Shown here one piece after another: positions 27,610 to 37,427 of a DNA stretch of 64,000 nt. The stretch is from the NCBI GenBank assembly GCA_017849585.1, contig JAFIGT010000018.1:1-64000 (forward strand), read 5' to 3'. The notes under the pieces were generated by a model. The model was not told the origin of the DNA and searched no databases. It saw only the letters and a list, made by a program, of their open reading frames with translations. The DNA comes from Verrucomicrobium sp. Lineage in GTDB: Bacteria > Verrucomicrobiota > Verrucomicrobiia > Methylacidiphilales > UBA1321. The translations under genes and the position numbers were made by a program. Position 1 is the stretch's first letter. Every line of letters starts with the position of its first letter.

Positions 27610-29846
27610 TGGCGCCGTCACGCATGCATTTCCCGAAGCTCCGGTCCGGTTGGAAACGGCCCGCATTGCGGGTGTTGTCCTCCCCCGGCCTCTGGATCGT
27701 ACCGGCACTCGCGCTCGCGCTGCTAGCGGCCTTGCTGCTCTCCCAACCTTATTACTTTACCTTCGACGACAACGCCACGGGCTATCTGCCTTCCCACATC
27801 TATAACTACCGCTGTGTTGTCGAGTACGCCACCCTTCCGCTGATCAACTTCCACCAGTTTCTGGGTGAAGTCTACTACGTCATGGGAACACCCGGCGTGT
27901 TGTATCTCCCGAGTTATCTTTGCACCTTTTTTGCCGACAAGATTCTCGGCGATATCATGACTTGCATGCAGGTCAGCTTATCCCTTCATCTTTTTCTCGC
28001 CGCGCTCGCCGCTTACGCCTATTTGCGTGTCGTCAAAGTTTCAGGTCCTGTCAGTTGCTACGGAGCGCTCCTTTATCTCACCCTTCCATTCCTGCTATGT
28101 GCTTCCAAATCCTGGCTTGTGATCGCCGTCTGCGCGTTTTACATCCCCGCCCTGCTAGCCTGTCTGGAAGCGTTTCTACGCACTCGATCCTCTCTTTACC
28201 TCGTCGCCCAATGCGTCCTCAAGATCGCCTTCATCTATCATGGCAACATCCAGTTCGTCATGATCTATGGCTTGGGCGAACTCCTCTATCTGGGCAATCG
28301 CTGGTTTTACCTCACACCCCGGCTCAACCGCAGCCAGATCCTCTCGTACTTGCTCTCGAATCTCGTGGTGATTGCCGCCTCGTTACCGTTAATCATTCCA
28401 ATGCAAGCCGCCCTCAGCACGAGTGCCGGTCGAGCCACGGCGATGCATTGGACCGTACAACTCGCCGTATCAGTGCAGCCCAAACTCTGGCTCTACGCTC
28501 AAGCCTACCTTTTCAGCCCTGAATCGATTTGCGACTCAAGCAGTTCCCTATTGCATTTGGGAGGGAGTCTGATTTTTCTGATCCTGTTCTACGCCCTTCG
28601 ATCCAAAATCGATCGGCGATGGCAAACGATCTGGTATCTGCTGCTTACCGCCCTGCTCTTATCCACCGCCGCCAATTATATACTGCGCGTACTCCCCTAT
28701 TTTGACCGTATCCGCTGGCCCTTTAAGTGGTATCTCTTCGTCGTCTTCGCCTATGCGGTTATGACCGCGCTGGTTTTGGATGAGCTGACCCGTCGACGAA
28801 TACTCTCCCATCTCTGGCTTCACGTCTTCTTTATCGTGGCCATAACCTCCAACCTGATTGTCACTTTTTCTCCGTTATCCCAGATACCGTTCGGTCCCTA
28901 CCATTTAATACCTGGTGGAATGTCTCAAAAAATGACGAAACTGGACTCTGGCCGCATCTTCGTTTTCGGCCCCCGGAATATTTACACCTATACAAGTCTC
29001 CCTGAAATTCGTGGATTCAACTTTGCCACACTTTACCAGGAGCAAGCCTTTGGTGGATATAATCCCCTCCTATCCAGCAAAGTCAGAGATGCCACGTTCG
29101 ACGTTAACTATACCGGAGTTTTCTATGACTTGATCATGCCACCCGCGATGCGGGACGCGCTGAATCAATGGAGCGTACGACATATCATCACGGCAGCAGA
29201 ATCAGACAACCCATTCGTTCAACTCCTCGACGCCCAACCCGGCCTTATTTTTCGTGGAACAACACCAAGCGGTTTTCGTCTTTATGAAAACCTCCAGAGC
29301 CGTCCTTATGCTTGGGCTCGCAACGCTCCCAGTCGATCCCTGCCCATGCATTTCGCCGTAAACTCCGCCACAATCGACCTGAATGGAAGTTCCGGCGACA
29401 TCATCATTTCCATCATCCGGTTGCCAGGCTGGAGTTACCGGATCGATGCCGGCCCCTGGAAACCTGTCGCCCACGAAACCTCCTACGGTCAAATCACCGT
29501 CACGATTCCCTCGGGCGCACAACAACTCACCCTCCGCTACCTGCCGCCCCGTCTGGTGGGCAGTCTCTATGCCTCCGCGCTGGGACTTCTCTTGCTCTTA
29601 CCTGCGTGGTATGGCATTTCGCTGACCAACACAGCACCTTCCTTCCCAACGAAAGAAAAGCATTCCTCCCAAAAAATTCACCGTCCTTCATTCGCACTTC
29701 CTTGGTGGCCTAACGTTCTCGCGGTCGCCCTGATTCTCTTCTGGATAATTTGGATGGCATGTTATGTCGCTCACATGGATATGTCAGCCGCGGCGATCGG
29801 AACGCAACCTCTCGCCCCTATGGACATGTTTTGGAGAATCAAATAA
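27609..29846 (+). CDS. Multi-pass membrane protein (GT-C/YfhO-like)
   Basis: 745 residues with about 12 or more hydrophobic helices (ALALALLAALLL, YGALLYLTLPFLLC, FILFYAL and others) and a large extracytoplasmic part between about 450 and 670. The first periplasmic loop contains FDDNATGYLPSHIYNY, resembling the acidic loop of polyprenyl-sugar-dependent GT-C transferases and YfhO-like proteins. A last helix lies at 690-720. It may add a sugar to an envelope glycan. Overlaps the preceding gene and precedes a GT2 enzyme. Confidence 0.65.
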   Translation: MAPSRMHFPKLRSGWKRPALRVLSSPGLWIVPALALALLAALLLSQPYYFTFDDNATGYLPSHIYNYRCVVEYATLPLINFHQFLGEVYYVMGTPGVLYLPSYLCTFFADKILGDIMTCMQVSLSLHLFLAALAAYAYLRVVKVSGPVSCYGALLYLTLPFLLCASKSWLVIAVCAFYIPALLACLEAFLRTRSSLYLVAQCVLKIAFIYHGNIQFVMIYGLGELLYLGNRWFYLTPRLNRSQILSYLLSNLVVIAASLPLIIPMQAALSTSAGRATAMHWTVQLAVSVQPKLWLYAQAYLFSPESICDSSSSLLHLGGSLIFLILFYALRSKIDRRWQTIWYLLLTALLLSTAANYILRVLPYFDRIRWPFKWYLFVVFAYAVMTALVLDELTRRRILSHLWLHVFFIVAITSNLIVTFSPLSQIPFGPYHLIPGGMSQKMTKLDSGRIFVFGPRNIYTYTSLPEIRGFNFATLYQEQAFGGYNPLLSSKVRDATFDVNYTGVFYDLIMPPAMRDALNQWSVRHIITAAESDNPFVQLLDAQPGLIFRGTTPSGFRLYENLQSRPYAWARNAPSRSLPMHFAVNSATIDLNGSSGDIIISIIRLPGWSYRIDAGPWKPVAHETSYGQITVTIPSGAQQLTLRYLPPRLVGSLYASALGLLLLLPAWYGISLTNTAPSFPTKEKHSSQKIHRPSFALPWWPNVLAVALILFWIIWMACYVAHMDMSAAAIGTQPLAPMDMFWRIK

Positions 29847-29962
29847 ATCAGACTTCCAATGCTGCTGTGGAAGAATTGACTTCCTGGTAAAATACCGATT
29901 ATTCTCGCCGCACTCCGACGAAGTGCCTCCCCGAGTCAATATCCATTTAACAGAAGCCTATC

Positions 29963-30796
29963 TTGTCCCTTCCCACCGTAACTCTAGGCATCCCGGCCTA
30001 CAACGCCGCCCCGTTTCTGGAGCATTGTCTTCTCTCCGCTTGCCACCAAACCTATCCAAATTTTGAGATTGTTGTGATCGACGACGGCTCGACGGACAAC
30101 ACGATCGAGATCGCGCAGTCCGTTCAGAACCGATTTCCACATTTGCCTTTTCGCCTCCTTCGCAATGAACGGAATCTTGGCATGGCGGGAAACTGGAATC
30201 GCATTCTCGATACAGCGCAGGGGGACTATGTGAAAATCCTCTGCGCCGACGACAGTATCCATCCAGATTGCATTGAACTGCAGGCTCAGGCGTTACAACA
30301 GGACGCCAGCCTCAGCCTTGTCACCTCACCATGGGAGCTAATTGGCCCTCGAAACCGCCGTCTGTTCATACGCACCCCCCTGCCCACAGGCCGGAAGATT
30401 CTCGGAGATCAGGCCATTCGCCAATGTCTCTCCAACCTGGATAATCGCATCGGACAACCCAGTGGCACCCTTTTCAGACTCTGTGACGCCCGAGCATGTG
30501 GCTATTTTTCTCTCGACTATACCTACTACACAGATTTTGAATACTGGCTGCGACTCTTGCAGCGCGGTCATCTTTATTGCTGTCCCAAGGCTGTATTCTC
30601 TTTCCGCCTGCACGGCATCTCTGGGACCGCGACTAAAACCAGACTCATTCTATCGCGGGAACGTCAATATCTCGCCGACTTAAATATCAAATACGGTCTG
30701 CCTCCCGTCGATCTTTCAACACCGCGATGGCGCGGCCGTTTCAAGTTGTACGATTACGCCCGCAACCTGCTGTTTTCCATTGCCCGTTTTTTCTGA
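29963..30796 (+). CDS. GT2 family glycosyltransferase
   Basis: 277 residues. A GT-A fold is clear: LGIPAYNAAPFLEHCLLS, VIDDGSTDNT (about residue 40), then KILCADDSI with the acidic nucleotide-sugar-binding motif near 90, and the YTDFEYWLRLL acceptor-site Asp region. No membrane segment. The best start is a TTG at 29963 (no upstream ATG), with no strong ribosome-binding site. It ends 8 bp from the convergent GT2 gene and is the last gene of the plus-strand group. Confidence 0.85.
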   Translation: MSLPTVTLGIPAYNAAPFLEHCLLSACHQTYPNFEIVVIDDGSTDNTIEIAQSVQNRFPHLPFRLLRNERNLGMAGNWNRILDTAQGDYVKILCADDSIHPDCIELQAQALQQDASLSLVTSPWELIGPRNRRLFIRTPLPTGRKILGDQAIRQCLSNLDNRIGQPSGTLFRLCDARACGYFSLDYTYYTDFEYWLRLLQRGHLYCCPKAVFSFRLHGISGTATKTRLILSRERQYLADLNIKYGLPPVDLSTPRWRGRFKLYDYARNLLFSIARFF

Positions 30797-30804
30797 ACAG
30801 CCCG

Positions 30805-31986
30805 TCACAACCTAATCCGCAGCAGCGAAAATAAAAAGCTTCCAAAAATTGTCTGCAATCCCAATACGCAGAGCGATAGGCCGGGAATTAACATTCGCAT
30901 CGTTGCCGAATAGTCCTGAGGACCAAAACCAGATTGCGACCAATGTCTGATAGCGCATAACAGCGGCACAAATCCAGCCACTGCCGCCACCACTCCGATC
31001 ACAATGCCCAATTCCAAGCTAATCTTTTGAAAGGGCGAAAGCCACTCGCTCTTCCGTGGAATTAATCCGCTGACCTGCGCAAACTGACGTGCATACAGTC
31101 CCATCAGCAATAACTGATAGCCACAAATCACACTCATTGACCCCGTGAGCAGGGTGTGTACGTCGAGCCCGATATTCGGACCAATTCGATATGGGCCAGG
31201 CAAAACGAGCAACGCCATGCCCGCGCCAATCAATATCAAGGTCAGGCCGGGAATCACAAACAGCCAGAGCGGAGAATAAAGGAGGAGAAAGCGCAAATTG
31301 CGCCAACCATCGCGCCACGTCTTAAGATGAGGCTGTTTGGATCGTTTGTCTCGGCGCAACGTAATCGGCACTTCTTCAATTTTCAGTCCCAGTAAGGCCG
31401 CTTTGACGAGCATCTCCGTAATGAATTCCATGCCCTTCGTGCGTAAATCCAATGCGGGGAGTAGTTCGCGACGCAACGCCCTCATCCCACTTTGGCAATC
31501 CGTAACCTTTGAGTGAAAAAAAAGCCGATGGATCATTGTCAGCACCGGCGTTCCCAGATAACGGTGCAAGAAAGGCATAGCTCCGGGCTCAATCGTCCCT
31601 CGAAAACGCGAACTGGCAACGAAGTCAGCGCCAGCTCGAAGTTTGGCCAGAAATTTAGGTAGCTCGCCAAAATCATAACTGCCATCCCCATCGGCGAATA
31701 AAATCCATTTTCCCCGTGATGCTGAGAACCCTCCGCTCAATGCGCTACCATACCCGCGCTCCAGCACCGGCACGCAACGCGCCCCCTCATGCGTGGCGAT
31801 TTCCGCAGAGCGATCCGTACTACCATTGTCAGCGACGACAATTTCAGCAGATATGGACATCGCCTCTATCGCCTCGCGCGCTTCACGCACACATTCACCG
31901 ATGGTTTCTTCCTCATTCAGACAGGGAATCACCACGCTTAATTCAATTTGTGCCGTGTCCATAGCCTCCCTAGCGGTCCGCATCAT
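30805..31986 (-). CDS. Membrane-anchored GT2 (polyprenyl-phosphate glycosyltransferase type)
   Basis: 393 residues. The N-terminal 230 residues are a GT-A domain of the DPM1/GtrB type: VVIPCLNEEETIGECV, VADNGSTDRSAEIA, FADGDGSYDF (the acidic DxD), FHSKVTDCQSGMRAL and EVPITLRRDKRSKQPHLK. Four hydrophobic helices follow. Such enzymes load a sugar on undecaprenyl phosphate for a GT-C partner, and the upstream gene, overlapping it by 17 bases, encodes exactly such a GT-C-like protein. Several Met codons near the start (also 31962) are possible. Confidence 0.85.
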   Translation of the reverse strand: MMRTAREAMDTAQIELSVVIPCLNEEETIGECVREAREAIEAMSISAEIVVADNGSTDRSAEIATHEGARCVPVLERGYGSALSGGFSASRGKWILFADGDGSYDFGELPKFLAKLRAGADFVASSRFRGTIEPGAMPFLHRYLGTPVLTMIHRLFFHSKVTDCQSGMRALRRELLPALDLRTKGMEFITEMLVKAALLGLKIEEVPITLRRDKRSKQPHLKTWRDGWRNLRFLLLYSPLWLFVIPGLTLILIGAGMALLVLPGPYRIGPNIGLDVHTLLTGSMSVICGYQLLLMGLYARQFAQVSGLIPRKSEWLSPFQKISLELGIVIGVVAAVAGFVPLLCAIRHWSQSGFGPQDYSATMRMLIPGLSLCVLGLQTIFGSFLFSLLRIRL

Positions 31987-33724
31987 TCCGTTTTTTACAG
32001 GCAGGAATTCCCAAACGCAATAACTCCTCCCGGTTTAAGATTTTAACATCATAACGGGACGCCAAAAGTCCTTCCATCCTCTCCGATAAAAACATCCCAT
32101 TCATGACGAGAGGACGTTCCCGCGCGGGAGACTGATTGCGAATCAAATCCCAAGAATACCAGACACCGTCCGTCTTCAAAATCACGATATCTGAGGATTG
32201 CGATTGAATATACTCCATGGTTTTCGCGTAAGGCCGGATATAGCTTTCCGCCTGCAAACATCGTATCGGCAAGAGGATAATCCAAGAATACGCCACCGCG
32301 AGAGCAGCCCAAATTTTCAGACTATTAACAAAACCACGTTCGACCAGCACTCCCCAGCCCTGCACGCATAGCAAGGTAATACTCCCGAGCACCGGATAGA
32401 TATACCGATACCCCCATCCGTGACCTTGGTTAAATGGAATGAGAAAATAAAAGAATACCGTCAGAAGTATCCCCAGCCAAAGATCATCAAAGAAACTCTC
32501 ATTAAATGATTTCTTCTTCGCCACAAAAAGACCGCCGAGTAGATGCCTCCATCCCGGAAACTTCGACCGCAAGGCCTCGCCCCCCAAGATCAACATCAAG
32601 GGTCCCGCCCAACCAAGAAACAATATGAAATAAGCCGCCTGAGTAAAGAAAGTCACCCAGCTCACGCATTGAAAAAGTCCCACGCCTTCAGAAACCGCCC
32701 CAGGAAAAGAAATAGCCCCCCACCAATACAAGGTTCCTATTAACGCGACCAAATAGACCAAGCCAAGGTAGAGGCAATAATACAAGCGACCAGACAGTAG
32801 AACACGCCATAGAAAAGGCGCCACAAAAAGTAAATGTCCGAATGGTTGATGTTGAAGCACTGCCACCATGCCCACCCAAGGCAAACAGGAATCACCCCAG
32901 ATATCTTGGCGAGAGTAAAGATACAACCAAAGAAGGTTCAAACAGAGATGGGATGGCCAGCTGTAAAGAGACATCGACATCAGCAAAAAGGAGGTATTGG
33001 TGCCTAATATAACCGCAGCCAGCAGCGGATAGTTTTTCTTATTGGGAAAGAGTTTCTGCGCCACGCTTGCGACAAGAAGAATACTTAGGCATCCCAAGAG
33101 TGGATTAAGCAGCGACGCGGATCCGAGTCGAACAAACAAGGACCGAATCAACGCATAGCCTGGCAGGTAATTGGCCACCCAAACTTCCTTCGCAGCATCG
33201 TAAGTCACAAGGGCCGGGGTGAGATACCAATTGTAAAGTACCCAAGGCGCTTCGAGTGTTTTGGTCACTTTTCCAATGGCAAAGAGCTCGGATTGAAAAA
33301 CGGCGCAATATTCGTCCAGGCTTAATGGGAAATTGTGGTAGACAATAAAAGTTCCCGCCCAGCACACAATCAACACGCCTAGGCCAAGCATCCATGGATG
33401 CAGCCACTTCGTCGTTCGTTGGATCATCGATTCCAAGAACCCCAATTGCCCACGAATGACCCACGGACCGGCCAATAAAAGAAAGGCCAAAAGCAACCCC
33501 AAACCCGCTAACTCATGTTTGGCAAAGAGATGGAAAAATACCGAAAATTTGAGATTCTGAGCGTCCCCATAGCCCATCATTCTCATCAACAGGACAAAGA
33601 GCAGCGATAGAAGAACAAGGCCACTGAGCGTCCTGCAGGTCCGTCGCCAGAAGGGATTATCTTGCCTGGATATTAGCGGAGGTTCCAAAGGTTTGTCTGG
33701 ATCGAAGCTCAATGCCTTTTCCAT
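31970..33724 (-). CDS. GT-C-like membrane glycosyltransferase
   Basis: 584 residues with about 12 hydrophobic helices. The first long extracytoplasmic loop reads FPLSLDEYCAVFQSEL, with the DE pair typical of ArnT/PMT-type GT-C enzymes that use polyprenyl-phosphate sugars. The C-terminal 90 residues are a soluble tail. It starts 18 bp downstream of the hopanoid-type phosphorylase and overlaps the GT2 gene, suggesting that the pair glycosylates a lipid or surface molecule. The acceptor cannot be named. Confidence 0.72.
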   Translation of the reverse strand: MEKALSFDPDKPLEPPLISRQDNPFWRRTCRTLSGLVLLSLLFVLLMRMMGYGDAQNLKFSVFFHLFAKHELAGLGLLLAFLLLAGPWVIRGQLGFLESMIQRTTKWLHPWMLGLGVLIVCWAGTFIVYHNFPLSLDEYCAVFQSELFAIGKVTKTLEAPWVLYNWYLTPALVTYDAAKEVWVANYLPGYALIRSLFVRLGSASLLNPLLGCLSILLVASVAQKLFPNKKNYPLLAAVILGTNTSFLLMSMSLYSWPSHLCLNLLWLYLYSRQDIWGDSCLPWVGMVAVLQHQPFGHLLFVAPFLWRVLLSGRLYYCLYLGLVYLVALIGTLYWWGAISFPGAVSEGVGLFQCVSWVTFFTQAAYFILFLGWAGPLMLILGGEALRSKFPGWRHLLGGLFVAKKKSFNESFFDDLWLGILLTVFFYFLIPFNQGHGWGYRYIYPVLGSITLLCVQGWGVLVERGFVNSLKIWAALAVAYSWIILLPIRCLQAESYIRPYAKTMEYIQSQSSDIVILKTDGVWYSWDLIRNQSPARERPLVMNGMFLSERMEGLLASRYDVKILNREELLRLGIPACKKRNDADR

Positions 33725-33742
33725 TTCCCAATACGCTTCTAC

Positions 33743-34450
33743 TCACCAACTGCTCGGAAGCTCACTGGTGAGCTGAATGAGAAAACGCGTCAGGTTCGCG
33801 CGGACGGGGGGCAATCCCTTGATGAAATTCTTGAAAGGCTTGATATCCCAGGGATGAGTAACGCAGTGGAGCACCAGCTTCGCGGGAGTGGCGCAATTGC
33901 GCTCCGCATCGAATCCCGCGGCCAGGGCGGCGGCGGGCAAGCGGTCGCCCAGCTCATCGCTGATGGCGCGCACCGCGATAAAAGGCTTTTCGCGGCCCAC
34001 CACGATCTCCGCCACAGCGGCGGTTTCCATGTCGACAACCTGGCATTGCGTAGCTTCAGCGTACTCGGCCTTGCGCTCGGGCGTGGCCACCACTTCGTCC
34101 GTGCTGCAAAAGTTGGCGAAATTGAAGTCGGGCAGCAGACGAACAAATTGCTTCACTTCTTCGTGCGTGAAGTTGTCGGAGATCAGCACGCTCCCGCGCT
34201 TGAGCTGAGGCACCAAGGCTCCGCCAAACCCCGCAAGGATGAAAGCCTTCAAACGGAAATGATCGAAGATCACCTGGGTGTTGACCGCCGCATTGGTGAG
34301 CCCCATTCCGATGAAAGCCACCAGCACAGTGCGATGGCCGAGCTTACCTGTCACACAGGAAAGCGTGCCGAGGCTGAAGGTCTCCTTCTCGGTCAGTTTG
34401 TTGACCAGCTCCTGCCCCTCAAAGGGAACCGCAAAAGCGTAACAGATCAT
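33743..34450 (-). CDS. hpnG: Phosphorylase/nucleosidase superfamily protein (HpnG-like)
   Basis: About 235 residues from ATG 34450, which overlaps the squalene-hopene cyclase stop (ATGA). The MTAN/PNP fold is visible: FIGMGLTNAAVNTQ, LAGFGGALVPQLKRGSVLISD, QVVDMETAAVAEI (with the conserved Met-Glu) and RAISDELGDRLP. Adjacent to a cyclase this fits HpnG, which removes adenine from adenosylhopane to give ribosylhopane. The symbol rests mainly on context; a generic nucleosidase is the alternative. Confidence 0.78.
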   Translation of the reverse strand: MICYAFAVPFEGQELVNKLTEKETFSLGTLSCVTGKLGHRTVLVAFIGMGLTNAAVNTQVIFDHFRLKAFILAGFGGALVPQLKRGSVLISDNFTHEEVKQFVRLLPDFNFANFCSTDEVVATPERKAEYAEATQCQVVDMETAAVAEIVVGREKPFIAVRAISDELGDRLPAAALAAGFDAERNCATPAKLVLHCVTHPWDIKPFKNFIKGLPPVRANLTRFLIQLTSELPSSW

Positions 34451-36465
34451 CGGGTTCCTTTTTTGGCTGCCACCATGCGACGGTAATCCGACAGCGCGAT
34501 CAAGGGCCAATTATTGCGATACATATCGTACTTGAGATAAAAGACGCGGGGGAACCCCGTGCCGGTAATGAAGTCTTCCTTCCACGAACCGTCCGCTTGT
34601 TGCGTACGGCACAAGTAATCCACCCCACGCACCACGCTGGAGCGGGTGACGTCTCCGCAGGCGATGATGCCCATGAGCGCCCAGGCCGTTTGCGAAGCGG
34701 TGCTCGCGCCGCGGCCCTTGAGTTTCGGATCTTCGTAGGAAGCGCAGGTCTCACCCCAGCCACCATCCTCGTTCTGACTGAACTCGAGCCAGTCGCGACC
34801 ACGCAGGACCCAATCCTGATTCATATCCTCGTGGATATAATAGAGGCCACGCAAGACCAGCCACGTACCGTAAATGTAATTCACACCCCAGCGCCCCTGC
34901 CAGGAACCATCCTCCTCCTGCGTCTCGCGAATGAACTTGAGCGCGCGGCGAATGTACGGCTCCTTGCGGCTGATGCCGAGCCGCCCGAAAAGCTCCAGCG
35001 CGCGTGAGGTGATATCACTGCACGGTGGATCAAGAATGGCGTTGTGATCAGCAAAGGGAACGTCCTCAAGCCATGCCTTGGTGATGTCCTTGTCGAAGGC
35101 CGCCCAACCACCGTTTTGACACTGAAAGCTGATCGCCCAGTGCAAGGCGCGGTCCATCACTTCCTTCTTCGCTTCCTCGTTCGGCATCCGGATGCCATTC
35201 AACGCGAGCAGCACCTTCCACGTATCGTCCACATCGGGATAATACTTGTTATTGTACTCAAAGGCCCAGCCGCTGTTCACCGGGTGCGGGTTCTTGACGT
35301 ACCAATCCCCCCGCGTCCGCACTTCCTTCGAAAGCAGCCATTCCCCCGCCTTTTGCAAGCGGGGATCATCCTGTGGCACGCCCGATTCGGACAGCGCCAT
35401 AGCCGTAATGCCAGTATCCCAGATGGGCGAGAAGCAGGGCTGGAAGCGGTAATCGTTATTCGCAACATCGTCCACTTCCAGCTCAAAGAAATCCTTGATC
35501 GCCTTGCGCAATACCGGATGATCGTCGTGATAACCGAGGGCCTTCAGCGCGATGATCGCGTACATCATCGAGGGGAAAATCGCCCCGAGACCGTCCGACC
35601 CGTCGCCAATACGCTCAATCAACCACGCCTCCGCCCGCTTCAAGGCCCGGTGCCGCCACGGTTTCCACGGCAGTCCATCGATCAACTTCAAACCCGCATC
35701 GCAAGTCAGGAAAAAATTGCGCATCGAAAAGAAGCGCTTGTCCCAGACCTGGGAGAAATCATGGTGCTCCGTACCGTAGGGGAAGAGTTCATGCAACTGC
35801 TTTTCCGGCGGCAAATGCCGCATCGGCTTGAAGTGATTGATGATCGAGAGCGGCACCACCATGGCCCGGCTCCACGAGGACATCTCATACAGGTTGAAAT
35901 AAAACCAATTTGGCAACAGCACGATCTCACTGGGGATAATTGGCAGGTATTTCCACGGATACTGGCCAAAAAGCCCGAGCATGAGCTTGGTATAGGTATT
36001 GCACTTCGGAATACCGCCCAAACGCAGGATCGTGGCGTGCGCCTTGCGCATCAACGGCTCGTCCGGGTGAAAACCGGCCAGTTTCAGCGCAAAGTAGGCT
36101 TTTAGTGTGGCGTTAAGCTCGCTCGGACCGCCCACATAAATATTCCAACCACCGTCGGGCAGCTGGTGATCCAGCAGATGCTTCACGCACTTCGCTTGAC
36201 GATCGAAATCGACCTCACCCATCCAATGCATGAAAATACAAACATCCGAGACCAAGGTGCAGTCGACAATCAACTCACCCACCCAGGTACCATCCGGCTT
36301 TTGCAGGCTAAACAGATAGTCCTGAGAACGCGCGATAGCCTCCTCGACATGGCGATCCAACGACGGCAAAGCCGCGCGAAATTGTTCCTGAGAAACCGGA
36401 ATCGTCTTGGGCGACTCCGCGAAATCTGTGGGCTTTACGAATCCGTAAGACATAGGCAGCAGCAT
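34447..36465 (-). CDS. shc: Squalene-hopene cyclase
   Basis: About 672 residues. The cyclase catalytic DxDD motif reads PDVDDT near residue 410, and several QW repeats are present (QKPDGTWVGE, QLPDGGWNIYVG, CQNGGWAAFDKD, EDGSWQGRWG, NEDGGWGE, QADGSWKE). It cyclises squalene to hopene or hopanol at the membrane, the first committed hopanoid step. Starts at 36480 (GTG), 36465 (ATG) and 36453 (ATG) are all in frame; none has a clear ribosome-binding site, and 36465 was taken. First gene of a four-gene minus-strand run. Confidence 0.93.
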   Translation of the reverse strand: MLLPMSYGFVKPTDFAESPKTIPVSQEQFRAALPSLDRHVEEAIARSQDYLFSLQKPDGTWVGELIVDCTLVSDVCIFMHWMGEVDFDRQAKCVKHLLDHQLPDGGWNIYVGGPSELNATLKAYFALKLAGFHPDEPLMRKAHATILRLGGIPKCNTYTKLMLGLFGQYPWKYLPIIPSEIVLLPNWFYFNLYEMSSWSRAMVVPLSIINHFKPMRHLPPEKQLHELFPYGTEHHDFSQVWDKRFFSMRNFFLTCDAGLKLIDGLPWKPWRHRALKRAEAWLIERIGDGSDGLGAIFPSMMYAIIALKALGYHDDHPVLRKAIKDFFELEVDDVANNDYRFQPCFSPIWDTGITAMALSESGVPQDDPRLQKAGEWLLSKEVRTRGDWYVKNPHPVNSGWAFEYNNKYYPDVDDTWKVLLALNGIRMPNEEAKKEVMDRALHWAISFQCQNGGWAAFDKDITKAWLEDVPFADHNAILDPPCSDITSRALELFGRLGISRKEPYIRRALKFIRETQEEDGSWQGRWGVNYIYGTWLVLRGLYYIHEDMNQDWVLRGRDWLEFSQNEDGGWGETCASYEDPKLKGRGASTASQTAWALMGIIACGDVTRSSVVRGVDYLCRTQQADGSWKEDFITGTGFPRVFYLKYDMYRNNWPLIALSDYRRMVAAKKGTR

Positions 36466-36577
36466 AGCCAAAAGTCCCACTAGGTCAATCTAGGCGGTAA
36501 AAGCCAAGCATCCCCCTAAATCGCAAAAATTGATTCAACGCTTCGCCGATTCGCAGACACCGGCCGAGGAGAACTCG

Positions 36578-37078
36578 TTAATTGCGCCGCGAGGAATTTG
36601 ACTCACAAATCGTCTCGTCATTAATGATTGCGGGTCTCACGAAGGCCTTGGATCGGCTCCGCGACGGGTTACACCCAAATTGTCTTAACAACCGCTGACA
36701 TTGCCGCAATCCAAGAATGATGCCACAATTCTGTCGCAAGTAAGCCGAAAGCGATTTCGCATCCCAAAAATCAGACTTCAACCCAAAATCGGCCGGGATG
36801 CGCTGCAGGACGAGTTTCAGCTCTTCCAGATGCTCTGGCCCCAGTCGGCGGGGGCGACCCGGCCGCTCCTTCTCATACAGTCCTTCCAATCCATCCGCTT
36901 CGAAGCGCTTGACCCAATATTGGAGCGCCCTCGCTGAATCCCCGATCAGCCGCCCCGCCTGTTGGCAGCTCATTCCACGCAGCACCAGCAAAACGCCGTG
37001 TAGGCGGTGATAATAGCGAGCCTGATGATCGCGTCGGATCTCCCGATGCAACGTCAAAATGTGATTAACCCCAGTCAT
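36578..37078 (-). CDS. IS630-type helix-turn-helix transposase N-terminal fragment
   Basis: 166 residues matching the DNA-binding half of IS630-family transposases: a first helix-turn-helix (LRGMSCQQAGRLIGDSARALQYWVKRFEADGLEGL), the linker YEKERPGRPRRL, then a second winged helix (LSAYLRQNCGIILGLRQCQRLLRQFG). The catalytic DDE half is absent: the frame ends and no continuation lies downstream before the squalene-hopene cyclase gene. No terminal repeats were identified. It is either the split first ORF of an IS or a degraded remnant. Confidence 0.65.
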   Translation of the reverse strand: MTGVNHILTLHREIRRDHQARYYHRLHGVLLVLRGMSCQQAGRLIGDSARALQYWVKRFEADGLEGLYEKERPGRPRRLGPEHLEELKLVLQRIPADFGLKSDFWDAKSLSAYLRQNCGIILGLRQCQRLLRQFGCNPSRSRSKAFVRPAIINDETICESNSSRRN

Positions 37079-37427
37079 AGTTCAACGAATTCCCAGCTGT
37101 TTCTATCGCACTTTCACTTCTGACCGTGACACCATTTTCTGGTGATACGAATCCACTTAAGACGTCACCCCTATACCTGCATATCTACATATATAAATAG
37201 ATTAGAAACGTGAAAGTAGATCATTGTGATACATTATGTATTTCGAAGTCCTATATTGAAATTCCAGCAACGATACATTCCGTTCAGCCCGGACATATAT
37301 AGATTCGCGCACACTCATTTACGATCTGTATGGGATCACACATTTATAGATACAGCGATTTAAGTCCCCTTTCTTAGGGACGATATGGTGTTGAGCAATA
37401 AAGCAACATTCAAAAAAGGGAAACGAC
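37079..37427. other. A+T-rich leader upstream of cheW
   Basis: 349 bp without a gene, clearly richer in A+T than its surroundings. It separates the IS630-type fragment from the cheW-chemoreceptor operon and should contain the operon promoter. A small hairpin GTCCC-N8-GGGAC lies at 37364-37381, and a ribosome-binding-like AAAGGGAAACG precedes the cheW ATG. No clear sigma-28 motif was found by eye. Confidence 0.5.
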
